This document shows positions 46,723 through 54,168 of a stretch of DNA of 54,168 nt, piece by piece. The stretch's first letter is position 1. Each line of letters begins with the position of its first letter. The notes beneath the pieces were generated by a model, which worked only from the letters and a program-made list of their open reading frames with translations, was not told where the DNA came from and ran no database searches. Source of the DNA: Deltaproteobacteria bacterium (GTDB taxonomy: Bacteria > Myxococcota_A > Polyangia > Polyangiales > Sandaracinaceae). The position numbers and the translations under genes are program-made. The stretch is from positions 1 through 54,168 of the forward strand of contig JAFLCL010000029.1 in NCBI GenBank assembly GCA_017303575.1. Direction: 5' to 3'.

Positions 46723-48081
46723 TCAGACGGCGGCGGCGAAGCGCTCACCGTCGTTCACCGCCACGTCGTGCAGCGGCGCGTCGGCGCGAAGGCCCACAGC
46801 GGACTCGCTCGGCGCGTCTTGGCCCAGGCGCGAGTCGATGAGGCCCGCATCACCACGGATCTTGCGCACGTGCTCGACGAGCGCGCGGTAGTCCTCGGCG
46901 CCGTGGCTGTCGGCCGCGTGCTCGAAGATGGTCTTGCGGACGCTGGGTGCCTCGCGGAGCTTGGTGCTCGCCCGCACGGCGGGCAGACATCGATCACCGA
47001 AGTGCTCGCGGAGCGCGTCGATCGAGTCGCGCGAGATCTTGGCGCGCGCGTCGTAGAACGTGGGCAGCACGCCGAGCATCGCGACGTCGTGCTTGAGGAG
47101 CTCACGCACGTTCTTGAGCGTGCGCAGCACCTGCTTCACGCCGACGAGCGCGAGGTAGTCGCACGAGACGGGCACGAGCACGGAGTCGGCATAGACGAGC
47201 GCGTTCTGGTTCATCAGGGAGAGCGCGGGCGCGCAGTCGATCACGACGACGTCGTACCCGTTCACGCGATCCCCGAGGCGCTCGCGCAGGATGCGATCAC
47301 GGTTGGGGCGCGTCGCGAGGTGCAGCTCCGCGGCCGCGAGCATCTCGTTCGACGTGAGCACGTCGAGGTTCTGTCGCACCGGCACGGCCGCACGGTCCGC
47401 CGCGATTCCATGCACGAGCACGTGATAGAGCGTGTGCTCGCCGCGGATGCCGAGGCTCGCGCCGACGTTGCCTTGTCCGTCTGCATCGATGAGGAGCACG
47501 CGGTTGCCGGCCTCGGCGAGGCCCGCCGCGAGGTTGACCGCCGTCGTCGTCTTGCCGGTGCCGCCCTTGTGGTTGAACACCGCGATGCGTCGCGGGCCCT
47601 TGCCCATCGCGTTGCCTGCCTTGTCGTTCCTCGAGACGCCCACGCGCGCCGCGGAGCGGCACGACATCGAGCAGTAGTACTTCGCGCCGTCGTCGGAGAC
47701 GGCCACCTGGAACGGGAACTCGAACGCGAAGCGCTTGCTGCACACGTCGCAGCTGCAGCCCGCGCTGTTGTTGGGCGACTCTTCGTCGCCTGCGCTGCTC
47801 GTCGTCCTCGCGGGCGCAGCGCTGGGTCGCGGAACGACGAGGCTCGGACGCGCGCTCGTGATCACGCGAGACGGGACCGGCTTCGAGGGGGCCAGCGTCG
47901 ACGCAGTCGGGACCGACGAGGCGCGTTCACCGCGCTCCACGTCGCCCGTGAGCGATCGCTGCTGGCACATCTGCGAGCAGAAGTACTGAAAGCTCCCGGC
48001 GTCCTCGCGGACCTGATAGCGGAACCGCACGGCGAACGTGCGCTCGCAGACCGAGCAGCTCGAGAGGGGTGTGTCGACCAC
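46723..48081 (-). CDS. ParA-family ATPase with two N-terminal zinc-finger-like modules
   Basis: 452 residues from a GTG at 48081 with AAGGAG about 8 bp upstream. Two Cys modules share identical spacing: C9-x2-C12-x22-C35-x3-C39 and C111-x2-C114-x22-C137-x3-C141. Each has an aromatic-rich middle and YFCSQMC/YYCSMSC end, resembling TRASH/MYM-type treble-clef zinc binding. A Ser/Pro/Ala linker separates them. From 164 a ParA domain follows: deviant Walker A K172-GGTG-K177-TT, switch II VVVIDCAPALS and VPVSCDYLALVG. ParA proteins form ATP-dependent dimers on the nucleoid to position cargo. The zinc modules may bind cargo or DNA (inference). The RHH-like partner follows. Confidence 0.85.
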   Translation of the reverse strand: MVDTPLSSCSVCERTFAVRFRYQVREDAGSFQYFCSQMCQQRSLTGDVERGERASSVPTASTLAPSKPVPSRVITSARPSLVVPRPSAAPARTTSSAGDEESPNNSAGCSCDVCSKRFAFEFPFQVAVSDDGAKYYCSMSCRSAARVGVSRNDKAGNAMGKGPRRIAVFNHKGGTGKTTTAVNLAAGLAEAGNRVLLIDADGQGNVGASLGIRGEHTLYHVLVHGIAADRAAVPVRQNLDVLTSNEMLAAAELHLATRPNRDRILRERLGDRVNGYDVVVIDCAPALSLMNQNALVYADSVLVPVSCDYLALVGVKQVLRTLKNVRELLKHDVAMLGVLPTFYDARAKISRDSIDALREHFGDRCLPAVRASTKLREAPSVRKTIFEHAADSHGAEDYRALVEHVRKIRGDAGLIDSRLGQDAPSESAVGLRADAPLHDVAVNDGERFAAAV

Positions 48082-48091
48082 GCGTTCTCTC

Positions 48092-48178
48092 CTTCGGACC
48101 GAAGCCGCGCACGTTCGACCACCGAGCCGTGCGCAGACCTCGAACAGTCCGCCGGATAACGGGTTCCGATCGAAGCCC
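48092..48178. promoter_or_regulatory. Palindromes in the parA-like upstream region
   Basis: 48092-48104 is a perfect palindrome CTTCGG-A-CCGAAG, 11 bp upstream of the parA-like GTG. 48161-48178 is an imperfect one (GGGTTCCGA/TCGAAGCCC, 7 of 9 pairs) that shares CTTCG..CGGAA when read leftward. GTTCGA (48113) and TCGAAC (48140) form a spaced inverted repeat. These are possible operators or centromere-like sites for the RHH protein. Confidence 0.35.
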
Positions 48179-48203
48179 GCAAGAAAACGACACGACTCTC
48201 CGT

Positions 48204-48209
48204 TACGCT
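48204..48209 (+). promoter_or_regulatory. -10-like element of the membrane-protein gene
   Basis: TACGCT ends 7 nt before the ATG at 48217, as at the lipid-kinase and thiD genes. A CTCC stretch fills the gap and no Shine-Dalgarno is present. Confidence 0.4.
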
Positions 48210-48216
48210 CTCCTTC

Positions 48217-49389
48217 ATGTGGGCTCGCCTGAGCGCGATGGGATCGTGGGCGATGCGGCCCTCGACGATCCGCGCCGCCTGGGGCCTCGCCGTCATCTTC
48301 GTCGCGGTGGGGTACGTGTTCGAGGGCGCGTGTCTCACGAACATCGACTCGTCGGTGCTCCGGTGGCGAGCCGAGGGGCTTCTCGCCTCCACCGTGTTGG
48401 CTGTCCTGGTGGGTCTTCTGGGCCTGCACCTGGATCGCGCGCGCCGTGGGTCGGCGCTCGCCCGCCTTCTCGCGGGAGTCACAGCCGCGCTCTGTGCGCT
48501 CGCGTTCGCACACGCGTCGACCACGCCGTTCACGACCCGTCCGCAAGCCTTCACTGCTGGTCTGGAGAACGCAGCACGGTGCTTCGCGTGCGACGACGGC
48601 GTGACCCAACTGCCCGCTCCGATGGGTGTCGACGAGACGTACTTCGTGCGAACCCGCTACCGCCTGGGCGACACACGCGCATTCGTCGCGGGTGACCGTG
48701 TGATGAAGCTGACCGCTCACCCGGAAGGCCACGTTCAACTCCGCATCGATCGCGAAGGTCCGGCGACCTACTTGTCTGCGAGCAACGCCCACTCCTTCGC
48801 GCTGCACCGAATCGGCGATCGATGGCTCATGGTCGGCTCGGCCGGACCCCGCACATGGCGGCGGGTGGTCGCGGGTCCGGGCGCAGGGCGGGTCGTGGAC
48901 GTGAGTGAGGTATTCCCGCGTCGCGTCTCGGCGAGCGAGATCTCGCGTTGGGGCCTCGCTCTCGCGGCTCCTTTGGCTCTCCTCCTGGTGCTCCGATCAG
49001 AGCGGGAGCGGCGTCGGCTTCGCACGCTCGAAGTCGCCATGTCAGGCGACACACCTGCAGAGACCGGCGAGGCCCCGTCTCGTTCGATCCTCGGGGCCGA
49101 CGGGACGGAGTGGTTGGTGAGCGCGCCGTCGCCATCGGCGACGCGCACGGCCTTCGTGTTCCCCAACACTTCGGCTCCCGCCTACCGCGACGACCCGCGG
49201 CCAACAGTCCGACTTCTTCACGCGAGCCCGTTCGATCGTGACGAGACGCTGGCGCGTGCGCGCACCCGCATCGCGAGGCTCGATGCGCTGTGCGTGCTCA
49301 TCGTACTGCTCCTCACGGCGCCCGCCCTCGGAGCTCACCTGCGAGGGCTGACGGTGTCGCTGCCTCTCGCATTCGGGTCGATGCCATGA
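48217..49389 (+). CDS. Five-helix membrane protein of unknown function (intact copy)
   Basis: 390 residues. Predicted membrane segments are about 22-40, 56-72, 84-101, 246-262 and 360-378. Between helices 3 and 4 is a soluble region of about 145 residues with a Cys pair (CFACDDG), rich in Arg and beta strands. Between helices 4 and 5 is a cytoplasmic-looking region (GTEWLVSAPSPSATRTAFVF). The last 45 residues (DRDETLARARTRIARLDALCVL) are nearly identical to the damaged copy downstream. No family is recognised. It is divergent from the zinc-finger parA gene. Confidence 0.65.
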   Translation: MWARLSAMGSWAMRPSTIRAAWGLAVIFVAVGYVFEGACLTNIDSSVLRWRAEGLLASTVLAVLVGLLGLHLDRARRGSALARLLAGVTAALCALAFAHASTTPFTTRPQAFTAGLENAARCFACDDGVTQLPAPMGVDETYFVRTRYRLGDTRAFVAGDRVMKLTAHPEGHVQLRIDREGPATYLSASNAHSFALHRIGDRWLMVGSAGPRTWRRVVAGPGAGRVVDVSEVFPRRVSASEISRWGLALAAPLALLLVLRSERERRRLRTLEVAMSGDTPAETGEAPSRSILGADGTEWLVSAPSPSATRTAFVFPNTSAPAYRDDPRPTVRLLHASPFDRDETLARARTRIARLDALCVLIVLLLTAPALGAHLRGLTVSLPLAFGSMP

Positions 49390-50162
49390 CGCTGCGTGCG
49401 ACCAGCTCGGCCGTGGGATCGTGGTGACGCACCCCTCGACGATCCGCGGCGCCTGGGGTCTCGTCTTCCCGTCGCTCTGGCTGAGCTACCTACTCCAAGG
49501 GGGTCTGCTCGCAACGGACGCTTCGAATTGGGAACGAAGTGCCCACCAGCACTTGATCCGCTTCTTCGTGTCATGCGCGCTGGGCGTGATGGCGGCGTGG
49601 CTCTCCACGAACATGACTCGGCTCTCTCGCGCGTTGCCGCGGGTTGTCGTCGCGCTCTCCGTGGCCACGGTCGGGACGCGCACTCGGCGTGGCGCACGCT
49701 TTTCCCGGGGGTGTGGGAACGGCGCCTTTCACCCAGTGGTCGCTCGTGCTGTCCGCACCGCTCGGGCTCGTCTTGCTCGTGATGGCCGAGCGCACGCGTC
49801 GACGCTCAGAGCGCATCGCAAACGCCCTTCATGGAACGCCATCGCTCGACGACCAAACGATCTGCGGCCCTGACGGCGTCGTGATCAAGCTCGCGACCGC
49901 GGTACCGGCGAGCACACAGACGGTCTTCGTACACGCTGCCGATGCGACGCATGCGTACCGCGAGGAGCCGCGGCCGACGGCCATGGTGATCGAGGCGAGC
50001 CCCCTCGATCGAGAGGAGACGCTTGCGCGCGCACGCACTCGCATCGCGAGGCTCGATGCGCTCTGTGTGCTCGTCGTGTTGCTCCTCACGGCGCCGGCCC
50101 TCGGAGCGCACCTGCGAGGGCTGACTCTGTCGCTGCCCGTCGGCTACAACGCCGCCCCGTGA
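49386..50162 (+). pseudogene. Broken tandem copy of the upstream membrane-protein gene
   Basis: The ATG at 49386 overlaps the preceding stop (ATGA) but runs into TGA after 13 codons because of a one-base loss relative to the intact copy near 49424. A frame from the GTG at 49421 then carries the first three helices (PSTIRGAWGLV...). Near 49675-49710 the soluble central region of about 145 residues is missing and the frame shifts. The rest (AHAFPGGVGTAPFTQWSLVLSAPLG to the end) continues in the third frame to 50162. The final 90 bp closely match the intact copy. Short peptides might still be made from 49421 and 49644. Confidence 0.7.
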
Positions 50163-51163
50163 CAGCCACCAAGTCTCTCGTGACCGGTGCCGGCGGGTTC
50201 GTCGGCGAGCACCTCGTTCGACGTCTCCATGCGCGCGGCGACACCGTCATCGCTTCGGACGTTCGTGATCGCACCGACCTCCCCGTGAAGATGTCGGTCG
50301 CGGATCTCACCGACGCCGCGCAGATGGCGCCGCTGCTCGAGGGCGTCGACGTCGTGTTCCACAACGCGTCGGTCGTGCAGACCGCGCGTGCGGGCGCCGA
50401 TCGCGTGTGGGCCGTGAACCTCGGCGGCACCAAGACGATGCTCGAGGCCGCGAAGAAGGCGGGCGTGAAGCGCTTCGTCTACGTGTCGTCGGCGAGCGTG
50501 GTCTACCAAGGCACCGATCTCGAGAACGGCGCCGAGGACCTCCCGTACGCAGCGACGTCGCAGGCGCCGTACGCGGACTCGAAGATCGCCGCCGAGAAAG
50601 AGGTCCTCGCGGCCAACGCGCCGGGCTTCCTCACGTCGTCGATCCGCCCGCACGTGATCTTCGGGCCCGGCGACACGCGCTTCCTGCCGAACATCCTCGT
50701 GCGCGCGGACGCAGGGCGCATGAAGGTCGGGATCGGACGCGAGGCCCACCTCTCGGACTTCACGTACATCGACAACCTCATCGACGCGCTGATCCTCGCC
50801 GACGAAGTGCTCGCGCGTGATCCCTCGATCGGCGGACGCGCGTACTTCGTGACCAACGGCGAGCCCACGCCCTTCTGGGAGTTCGTCGATCGCGTGCTCG
50901 TCGCGCGCGGCGATCCGAAGATCCAGTACCGCCTGCCCTACTGGTTCGCGTACTCCGCCGCCGCGATGGTCGAGTGGTCCCGCGCGCTCACGGGCCGCGC
51001 GAACGCCCCGGAGGACGGCTTCACCCGCTTCGCCGTCCGCTACATGTGCACGCACCACTACTTCTCGATCGAGCGCGCCAAGAAGGACCTCGGCTACGTG
51101 CCGAAGGTCTCGATCGACGAGGGCATCAAGCGAACCGTCGCGGCCCGCGCTGCGCGCGCCTGA
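50159..51163 (+). CDS. NAD(P)-dependent 3beta-hydroxysteroid dehydrogenase-like epimerase-family enzyme
   Basis: 334 residues from a GTG overlapping the upstream stop by four bases (GTGA). The extended-SDR fold has the nucleotide motif TGAGGFVGEHL, a Ser in YVSSASVVYQ and the catalytic Tyr/Lys in PYADSKIAAEK. The C-terminal half (RALTGRANAPEDGFTRFAVRYMCTHHYFSIERAKKDLGY) matches 3beta-HSD/sterol-4alpha-carboxylate dehydrogenases better than sugar epimerases. These oxidise a 3-hydroxyl on steroids or similar lipids. A role in sterol or isoprenoid chemistry is possible, as some myxobacteria make sterols, but is not shown. Confidence 0.82.
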   Translation: MTATKSLVTGAGGFVGEHLVRRLHARGDTVIASDVRDRTDLPVKMSVADLTDAAQMAPLLEGVDVVFHNASVVQTARAGADRVWAVNLGGTKTMLEAAKKAGVKRFVYVSSASVVYQGTDLENGAEDLPYAATSQAPYADSKIAAEKEVLAANAPGFLTSSIRPHVIFGPGDTRFLPNILVRADAGRMKVGIGREAHLSDFTYIDNLIDALILADEVLARDPSIGGRAYFVTNGEPTPFWEFVDRVLVARGDPKIQYRLPYWFAYSAAAMVEWSRALTGRANAPEDGFTRFAVRYMCTHHYFSIERAKKDLGYVPKVSIDEGIKRTVAARAARA

Positions 51164-51189
51164 TCGACCGCGCGGCCGTCACGCGCGGG

Positions 51190-51900
51190 TCAACTGCGGC
51201 CGTAGACGGGCACCAAGGCGCCTCGCGTCGATCGGTTCAGCGGGGACGCGAGGAACGCGATCGTCTCCGCGACCTCGTCGACCTTCGGCCACTTGCTGAA
51301 GTCCGCGCCTGGCATCGCCGCGCGGTTGGCGCCGGTGTCCATCGTCGAGGGCACCACGGCGTTCACCCAGATGTGCTCGTCCTTCAGCTCTTCGGCGAGC
51401 GAGGTCGTCAGCGCGGCGACAGCAGCCTTCGACATCGCGTACGCCGTGAGCCCCCCCGTCGGTACGATCGCGGGCTTGGCCGACACGTTGACGATTCGTC
51501 CGCCTTCCTTCGTGTCGGCGCGCGCACGGATACGGCGCACGGCCTCGCGCGAGCAGAGCCACGCGCTCATCGCGTTCTGCGCGAGGAGCTTCCTCGCCTG
51601 CGTGGGCGTCGTGTCGAGGATCGCGCCACCGGCATAGCCACCCGCGACATGTATGGACGCCCAGAGGCCAGGCACGTGCGCGTAGAAGGTCTCCACGGCG
51701 AGCTCGTCGGAGAGGTCGAGCCCCGCGCGCACGACGACACGATCATCGCTCTTGAGCTCGAAGCGCTCGGCCTCTTTCTCGTCGAACGCAGGCACGTGGA
51801 TCGTTCGTGCTCCCCGCGCGAGCAAGAGCTTGCACAGCGCCGTCCCGAGCGCGCCCGCGCCGCCCGTCACCACCACGTCCTTGCCTTCGTAGTCGCTCAT
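51190..51900 (-). CDS. Short-chain dehydrogenase/reductase
   Basis: 236 residues; a GAGGAGCGA precedes the ATG. Classical SDR features: TGGAGALGTAL (cofactor loop), a HVAGGYAGG stretch replacing NNAG, the Ser in VNVSAKPA and the catalytic YAMSK. The cofactor-preference region is atypical (HVPAFDEKEAERFE), so NAD or NADP use cannot be stated. It converges with the 3beta-HSD-like gene (26-bp gap). The substrate is unknown. Confidence 0.88.
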   Translation of the reverse strand: MSDYEGKDVVVTGGAGALGTALCKLLLARGARTIHVPAFDEKEAERFELKSDDRVVVRAGLDLSDELAVETFYAHVPGLWASIHVAGGYAGGAILDTTPTQARKLLAQNAMSAWLCSREAVRRIRARADTKEGGRIVNVSAKPAIVPTGGLTAYAMSKAAVAALTTSLAEELKDEHIWVNAVVPSTMDTGANRAAMPGADFSKWPKVDEVAETIAFLASPLNRSTRGALVPVYGRS

Positions 51901-51929
51901 TCGCTCCTCTTCTCGGGCGCGAGGCTACT

Positions 51930-52820
51930 TCATCCGCGCGGGTGATACGTGCCGTGCACGTGGCTCAGGTGATCACCGGTGACGTGCGTGTAGACCTGCG
52001 TGGTCGTGATGTCGGCGTGGCCCAGCATCGTCTGCACGGCGCGCAGATCCGCGCCCCCGAGCAAGAGGTGCGTCGCGAACGAGTGCCTGAGCTTGTGCGG
52101 AGAGATCGTCTTCGTGATGCCTGCCTGTAGCGCATAGCGGCGCACGAGCGCGAAGAAGCCCTGTCGCGTCATGGGCTTGCCGAGATGCGTGACGAACAGC
52201 GCCCGCGAGCTGTCGGGCGCCCAGCGTGATCGGACCTCCAAGCGCCAGCGCTCGATGCGTCGACGCGCGGGCGCGCCGAGCGGCACGATGCGCCGCTTGC
52301 CGCCCTTGCCGAACGCCTGCACGAAGCCGGTCTCGAGGTTCACGTCGCCGAGCGTCAGGCCCACGAGCTCCGACACGCGCAGGCCCGCGGCGTACATGGT
52401 GTGGAGCATCGCGCCGTCGCGGAGGCCGCGCGGCGTCTCTTCGTCGGGCGCCTCGAGCAGCGCGAGGACCTCGTCTCGCGAGAGCACGACCGGGAGCTTC
52501 TTCGGCGCGCGCGGCGGATCGATCAGCTCCGTCGGATCGGCGCGCACGTGTTTCTCCGCCACGAGGTAGCCGAAGAGTCCTCGCAGCGCGGAGAGCAGAC
52601 GCGCTTGGGATCGCGCACCCAGGCCTTCACGCGATCGATGCGCGAGGAAGCGCGACAGGTCTGCGCCCGCGACGCGATCGATCTCGATCTGCTCGCCCTC
52701 GAGGAAGCGCGTGAACGGCGCGAGGTCGGTCGCGTACGCCTGCGCCGTCTTGGCCGCGAGGCCCTTCTCGATCCTCACGTGCTGGAGGAACGCGTCGACG
52801 AGGAGATCAGCTTCGCTCAC
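51930..52820 (-). CDS. xerD: Tyrosine recombinase XerD
   Basis: 296 residues from a GTG, the standard Xer length. The N-terminal SAM-like domain (LVDAFLQHVRIEKGLAAKTAQAYATDL) binds DNA. The catalytic domain has the full set: Arg in AAGLRVSELVGL, Lys in GKGGKRR, H-x2-R in SPHKLRHSFATH, His in LGHADI and the nucleophile Tyr in TQVYTHV. It ends in HPRG, as XerD proteins often do. With XerC it resolves chromosome dimers at dif during division. No dif-like site is obvious here. Being far from phage genes, it reads as the housekeeping enzyme. Confidence 0.9.
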   Translation of the reverse strand: MSEADLLVDAFLQHVRIEKGLAAKTAQAYATDLAPFTRFLEGEQIEIDRVAGADLSRFLAHRSREGLGARSQARLLSALRGLFGYLVAEKHVRADPTELIDPPRAPKKLPVVLSRDEVLALLEAPDEETPRGLRDGAMLHTMYAAGLRVSELVGLTLGDVNLETGFVQAFGKGGKRRIVPLGAPARRRIERWRLEVRSRWAPDSSRALFVTHLGKPMTRQGFFALVRRYALQAGITKTISPHKLRHSFATHLLLGGADLRAVQTMLGHADITTTQVYTHVTGDHLSHVHGTYHPRG

Positions 52821-52868
52821 GCGCCGACGGTCGCACCGCGCACCGAGGGCACCAAGATCTCGACGAGA

Positions 52869-53147
52869 TCAGGAGCGGCGCTCACGGCCCGAGGGTGCAC
52901 GGGTGGGACGTGCCGGCGTGGCCGGCTCGGTCTCCCGCTTCGGCGGAGCTCCTGCGGCGATCAGCGCGTCGTGCGCCTCGGCCGCGCGCCGTCCCGAGAG
53001 ACCGTGCGACTCGTACCGGAACGGAGCGATGAGCTTCTCGACGTCCTCGACGGGCCGCTCTCGTCCCTCGCCGCTGCTCACCGGCTTGCCGTCGTTCCCC
53101 ACCTTCTTCTCTCTCCTCGTCACGGTCTCGCGCTTCGTGTTGGCCAT
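52869..53147 (-). CDS. Small basic protein of unknown function
   Basis: 92 residues from the ATG at 53147, with AGGTGGG just upstream. It is highly charged (MANTKRETVTRREKK at the start) with one helical segment (RPVEDVEKLIAPFRY, then AAEAHDALIAAG) and a basic Pro/Thr/Arg tail. No signal peptide or known motif. It is 48 bp upstream of xerD on the same strand. Confidence 0.5.
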   Translation of the reverse strand: MANTKRETVTRREKKVGNDGKPVSSGEGRERPVEDVEKLIAPFRYESHGLSGRRAAEAHDALIAAGAPPKRETEPATPARPTRAPSGRERRS

Positions 53148-53491
53148 CCGACCCACCTTTCGCGGCTCGCAGAACCGCAAACGACGTGCCCCTCGTCGGC
53201 CTGCGAAAGCCTTCATTCCCGTGCCCACAAGCGTGCGCTGTCGCCTCGCCTGTGGCGGCGCGGACGGGTGGCGGGGCCGCGGCCATCCACCGGAGCGACG
53301 GCGTCGTGCGAGGCGCGCACGCATGTCGTGCGATCGACGTGCCTCGACGGAACGAGCCGGCGGTGCGCCAAACTCTTCCCCCAATCCGCGAGATCGTTGG
53401 CCATCTGCGCCGCGGCGCTCCCATCAGGTTGAACCTCCTGAAGGAGACCTCGTCGAAGACGATGGGACCAGCGGCACTGGGCCGCCTGGTG
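53148..53491. other. 344-bp stretch without a supported gene
   Basis: It lies between two leftward genes. A leftward AGGAGG near 53430 precedes an ATG, but the frame it opens lacks a coding pattern. Another ATG at 53404 opens 63 codons of Arg-rich, low-quality sequence. I see no clear promoter, terminator or repeat. Confidence 0.4.
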
Positions 53492-53959
53492 TCAGCAGCT
53501 GCGTGCACATGCGATGCGGCCGCCAGGGCACTGCGTGGCCTCGTCGCCGCGGCAGTCCATGGCGCAGCCGCCGTCGGGGCACATCAGCTCACATCCATCG
53601 GTGCCGCTACACGTGGCGCGACATCCGCCTCCCACACACTCGACCACGCATCCGCGCGAGCCCGAGCACACGATGACGGAGCGCGCGCCGACCCTCGCAA
53701 CGCATTCGTCGGTGCCGGAGCACGTGAACTCGCACTCGGCGCCGCACTCGGCATCGCAGCCGCCGCTGCCCGAGCACGTCAGCTCGCACGAGTCGCCGCA
53801 CTGTGCGTCGCAGCGTGCCGAATCGTTGCAGGCGCACTGCGACCCCGAGCACGTGCCGCATCCACCGGTGCACATCGGGGGCCCGCCGGGCGCGCTCGCG
53901 CTGCAGCCTCCCCCCAGAGCGCCGACAGACAGCAACGCGAGAAAAAGCAAGGGCCTCAT
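53492..53959 (-). CDS. Cys-rich lipoprotein with short repeats
   Basis: 155 residues. The signal peptide ends in the lipobox LGGGC (Cys19). The mature protein has about 29 Cys in 136 residues, arranged in repeats of about 13-16 residues of the type C-x-GSGGCDAECGAECEFTC or CSGTDGCELMC. It resembles other myxobacterial Cys-rich envelope proteins, probably heavily disulfide-bonded and outer-membrane or surface located. No enzyme motif is visible. The function is unknown; metal binding or adhesion are possible. Confidence 0.7.
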   Translation of the reverse strand: MRPLLFLALLSVGALGGGCSASAPGGPPMCTGGCGTCSGSQCACNDSARCDAQCGDSCELTCSGSGGCDAECGAECEFTCSGTDECVARVGARSVIVCSGSRGCVVECVGGGCRATCSGTDGCELMCPDGGCAMDCRGDEATQCPGGRIACARSC

Positions 53960-54168
53960 CGGCGGATGATCGCGCGGCGGTGGCAGAGATACAAGGAGGA
54001 GTCGCGGCTGGAACAGCGACGCGACGAAGTAGCGCGCGCCGATCTTCTACACGAGCTTGTCGACCGTGCAGCCGCACCTCTCGCGCCTGCTTGCCGCCCT
54101 CGGATGCATCGCCTCTGCCTCCATCGATCTGAAGGAGCCACGCTCCTTTTGATGGGGCATCCCGCCAC
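53960..54168. other. Right-end stretch, possibly the 5' part of a rightward gene
   Basis: A frame from the ATG at 53966 stays open to the window edge (67 codons, starting MIARRWQRYKEESRLEQRRD). Third-position bias is only moderate and no family is recognisable, so I do not call it a gene. A rightward AAGGAGG at 53993 lies inside it. Confidence 0.25.

Noticed and set aside
48217..50162. Second membrane-protein copy as two separate small genes
   Set aside because: Both fragments align end to end with the intact upstream copy, so one broken gene explains them better.
53966..54168. A possible new rightward gene at the right edge
   Set aside because: Only 67 codons are visible, with moderate codon bias and no recognisable family; reported as an unresolved stretch.

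Overview
The window is 54 kb of very GC-rich, densely coding bacterial chromosome. Third codon positions are strongly G/C and gaps are short. The gene content points to a myxobacterium, most likely a Sandaracinus/Polyangiales-type lineage (inference). Supporting signs are a MYXO-CTERM-type tail on a secreted metalloprotease, an AgmX/PglI-like protein, PilZ proteins of the myxobacterial type, a CdnL/CarD regulator, many Cys-rich or low-complexity lipoproteins, and a degenerate Ser/Thr kinase. I saw no rRNA, tRNA, CRISPR array, IS element or prophage.

Layout. 1-4.5 kb: a leftward pair (GT4 glycosyltransferase and a gene cut by the window edge), a lipase-like lipoprotein, a methyltransferase and a pseudokinase. 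4.5-9.1 kb: topoisomerase IV subunits parC-parE, overlapping by one base. 9.2-13.8 kb: a small exported protein, an exported two-START-domain protein, a lipid-kinase-like protein, thiD and an AgmX/PglI-like protein. 13.8-16.9 kb: a leftward operon of two thioesterases and a radical-SAM/methyltransferase fusion. 17.2-20.7 kb: a rightward information-processing block with CdnL carrying a histone-H1-like tail, RNase E/G behind a hairpin-rich leader, PilZ and a J-domain-like protein. 20.6-24.4 kb: a MarR regulator divergent from a methyltransferase with two palindromic operators between them, an AhpD-like protein, a di-haem peroxidase lipoprotein and a second PilZ. 24.5-29.3 kb: an Ala/Asp-rich lipoprotein, an overlapping VOC-ArsR-SRPBCC operon, dapD and a DUF4272-like protein. 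29.3-43.1 kb: a long leftward series comprising a tandem amidohydrolase, a small hypothetical, an isolated M17 N-domain, nusB, ribH, a heterodimeric ABC exporter, a metalloprotease with its coupled partner, a TPR protein and HtrA. 43.4-46.3 kb: a GspE-N/GAF-like protein and a GT2 enzyme. 46.3-48.1 kb: a ParA ATPase with two zinc-finger-like modules and a ribbon-helix-helix-like partner. 48.2-54.2 kb: a membrane protein with a broken tandem copy, a 3beta-HSD-like dehydrogenase, an SDR, xerD and Cys-rich or unknown small genes.

The most unusual items are the zinc-finger ParA module, the radical-SAM fusion with two extra Cys clusters, the H1-tailed CdnL, the structured RNase E/G leader, the paired MarR operators, and a recurring TANNNT element 6-8 nt upstream of start codons that suggests leaderless transcripts. 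Starts were moved inward from the longest reading frame where a Shine-Dalgarno sequence, family length or signal peptide argued for it. All family names come from reading motifs and not from database searches.
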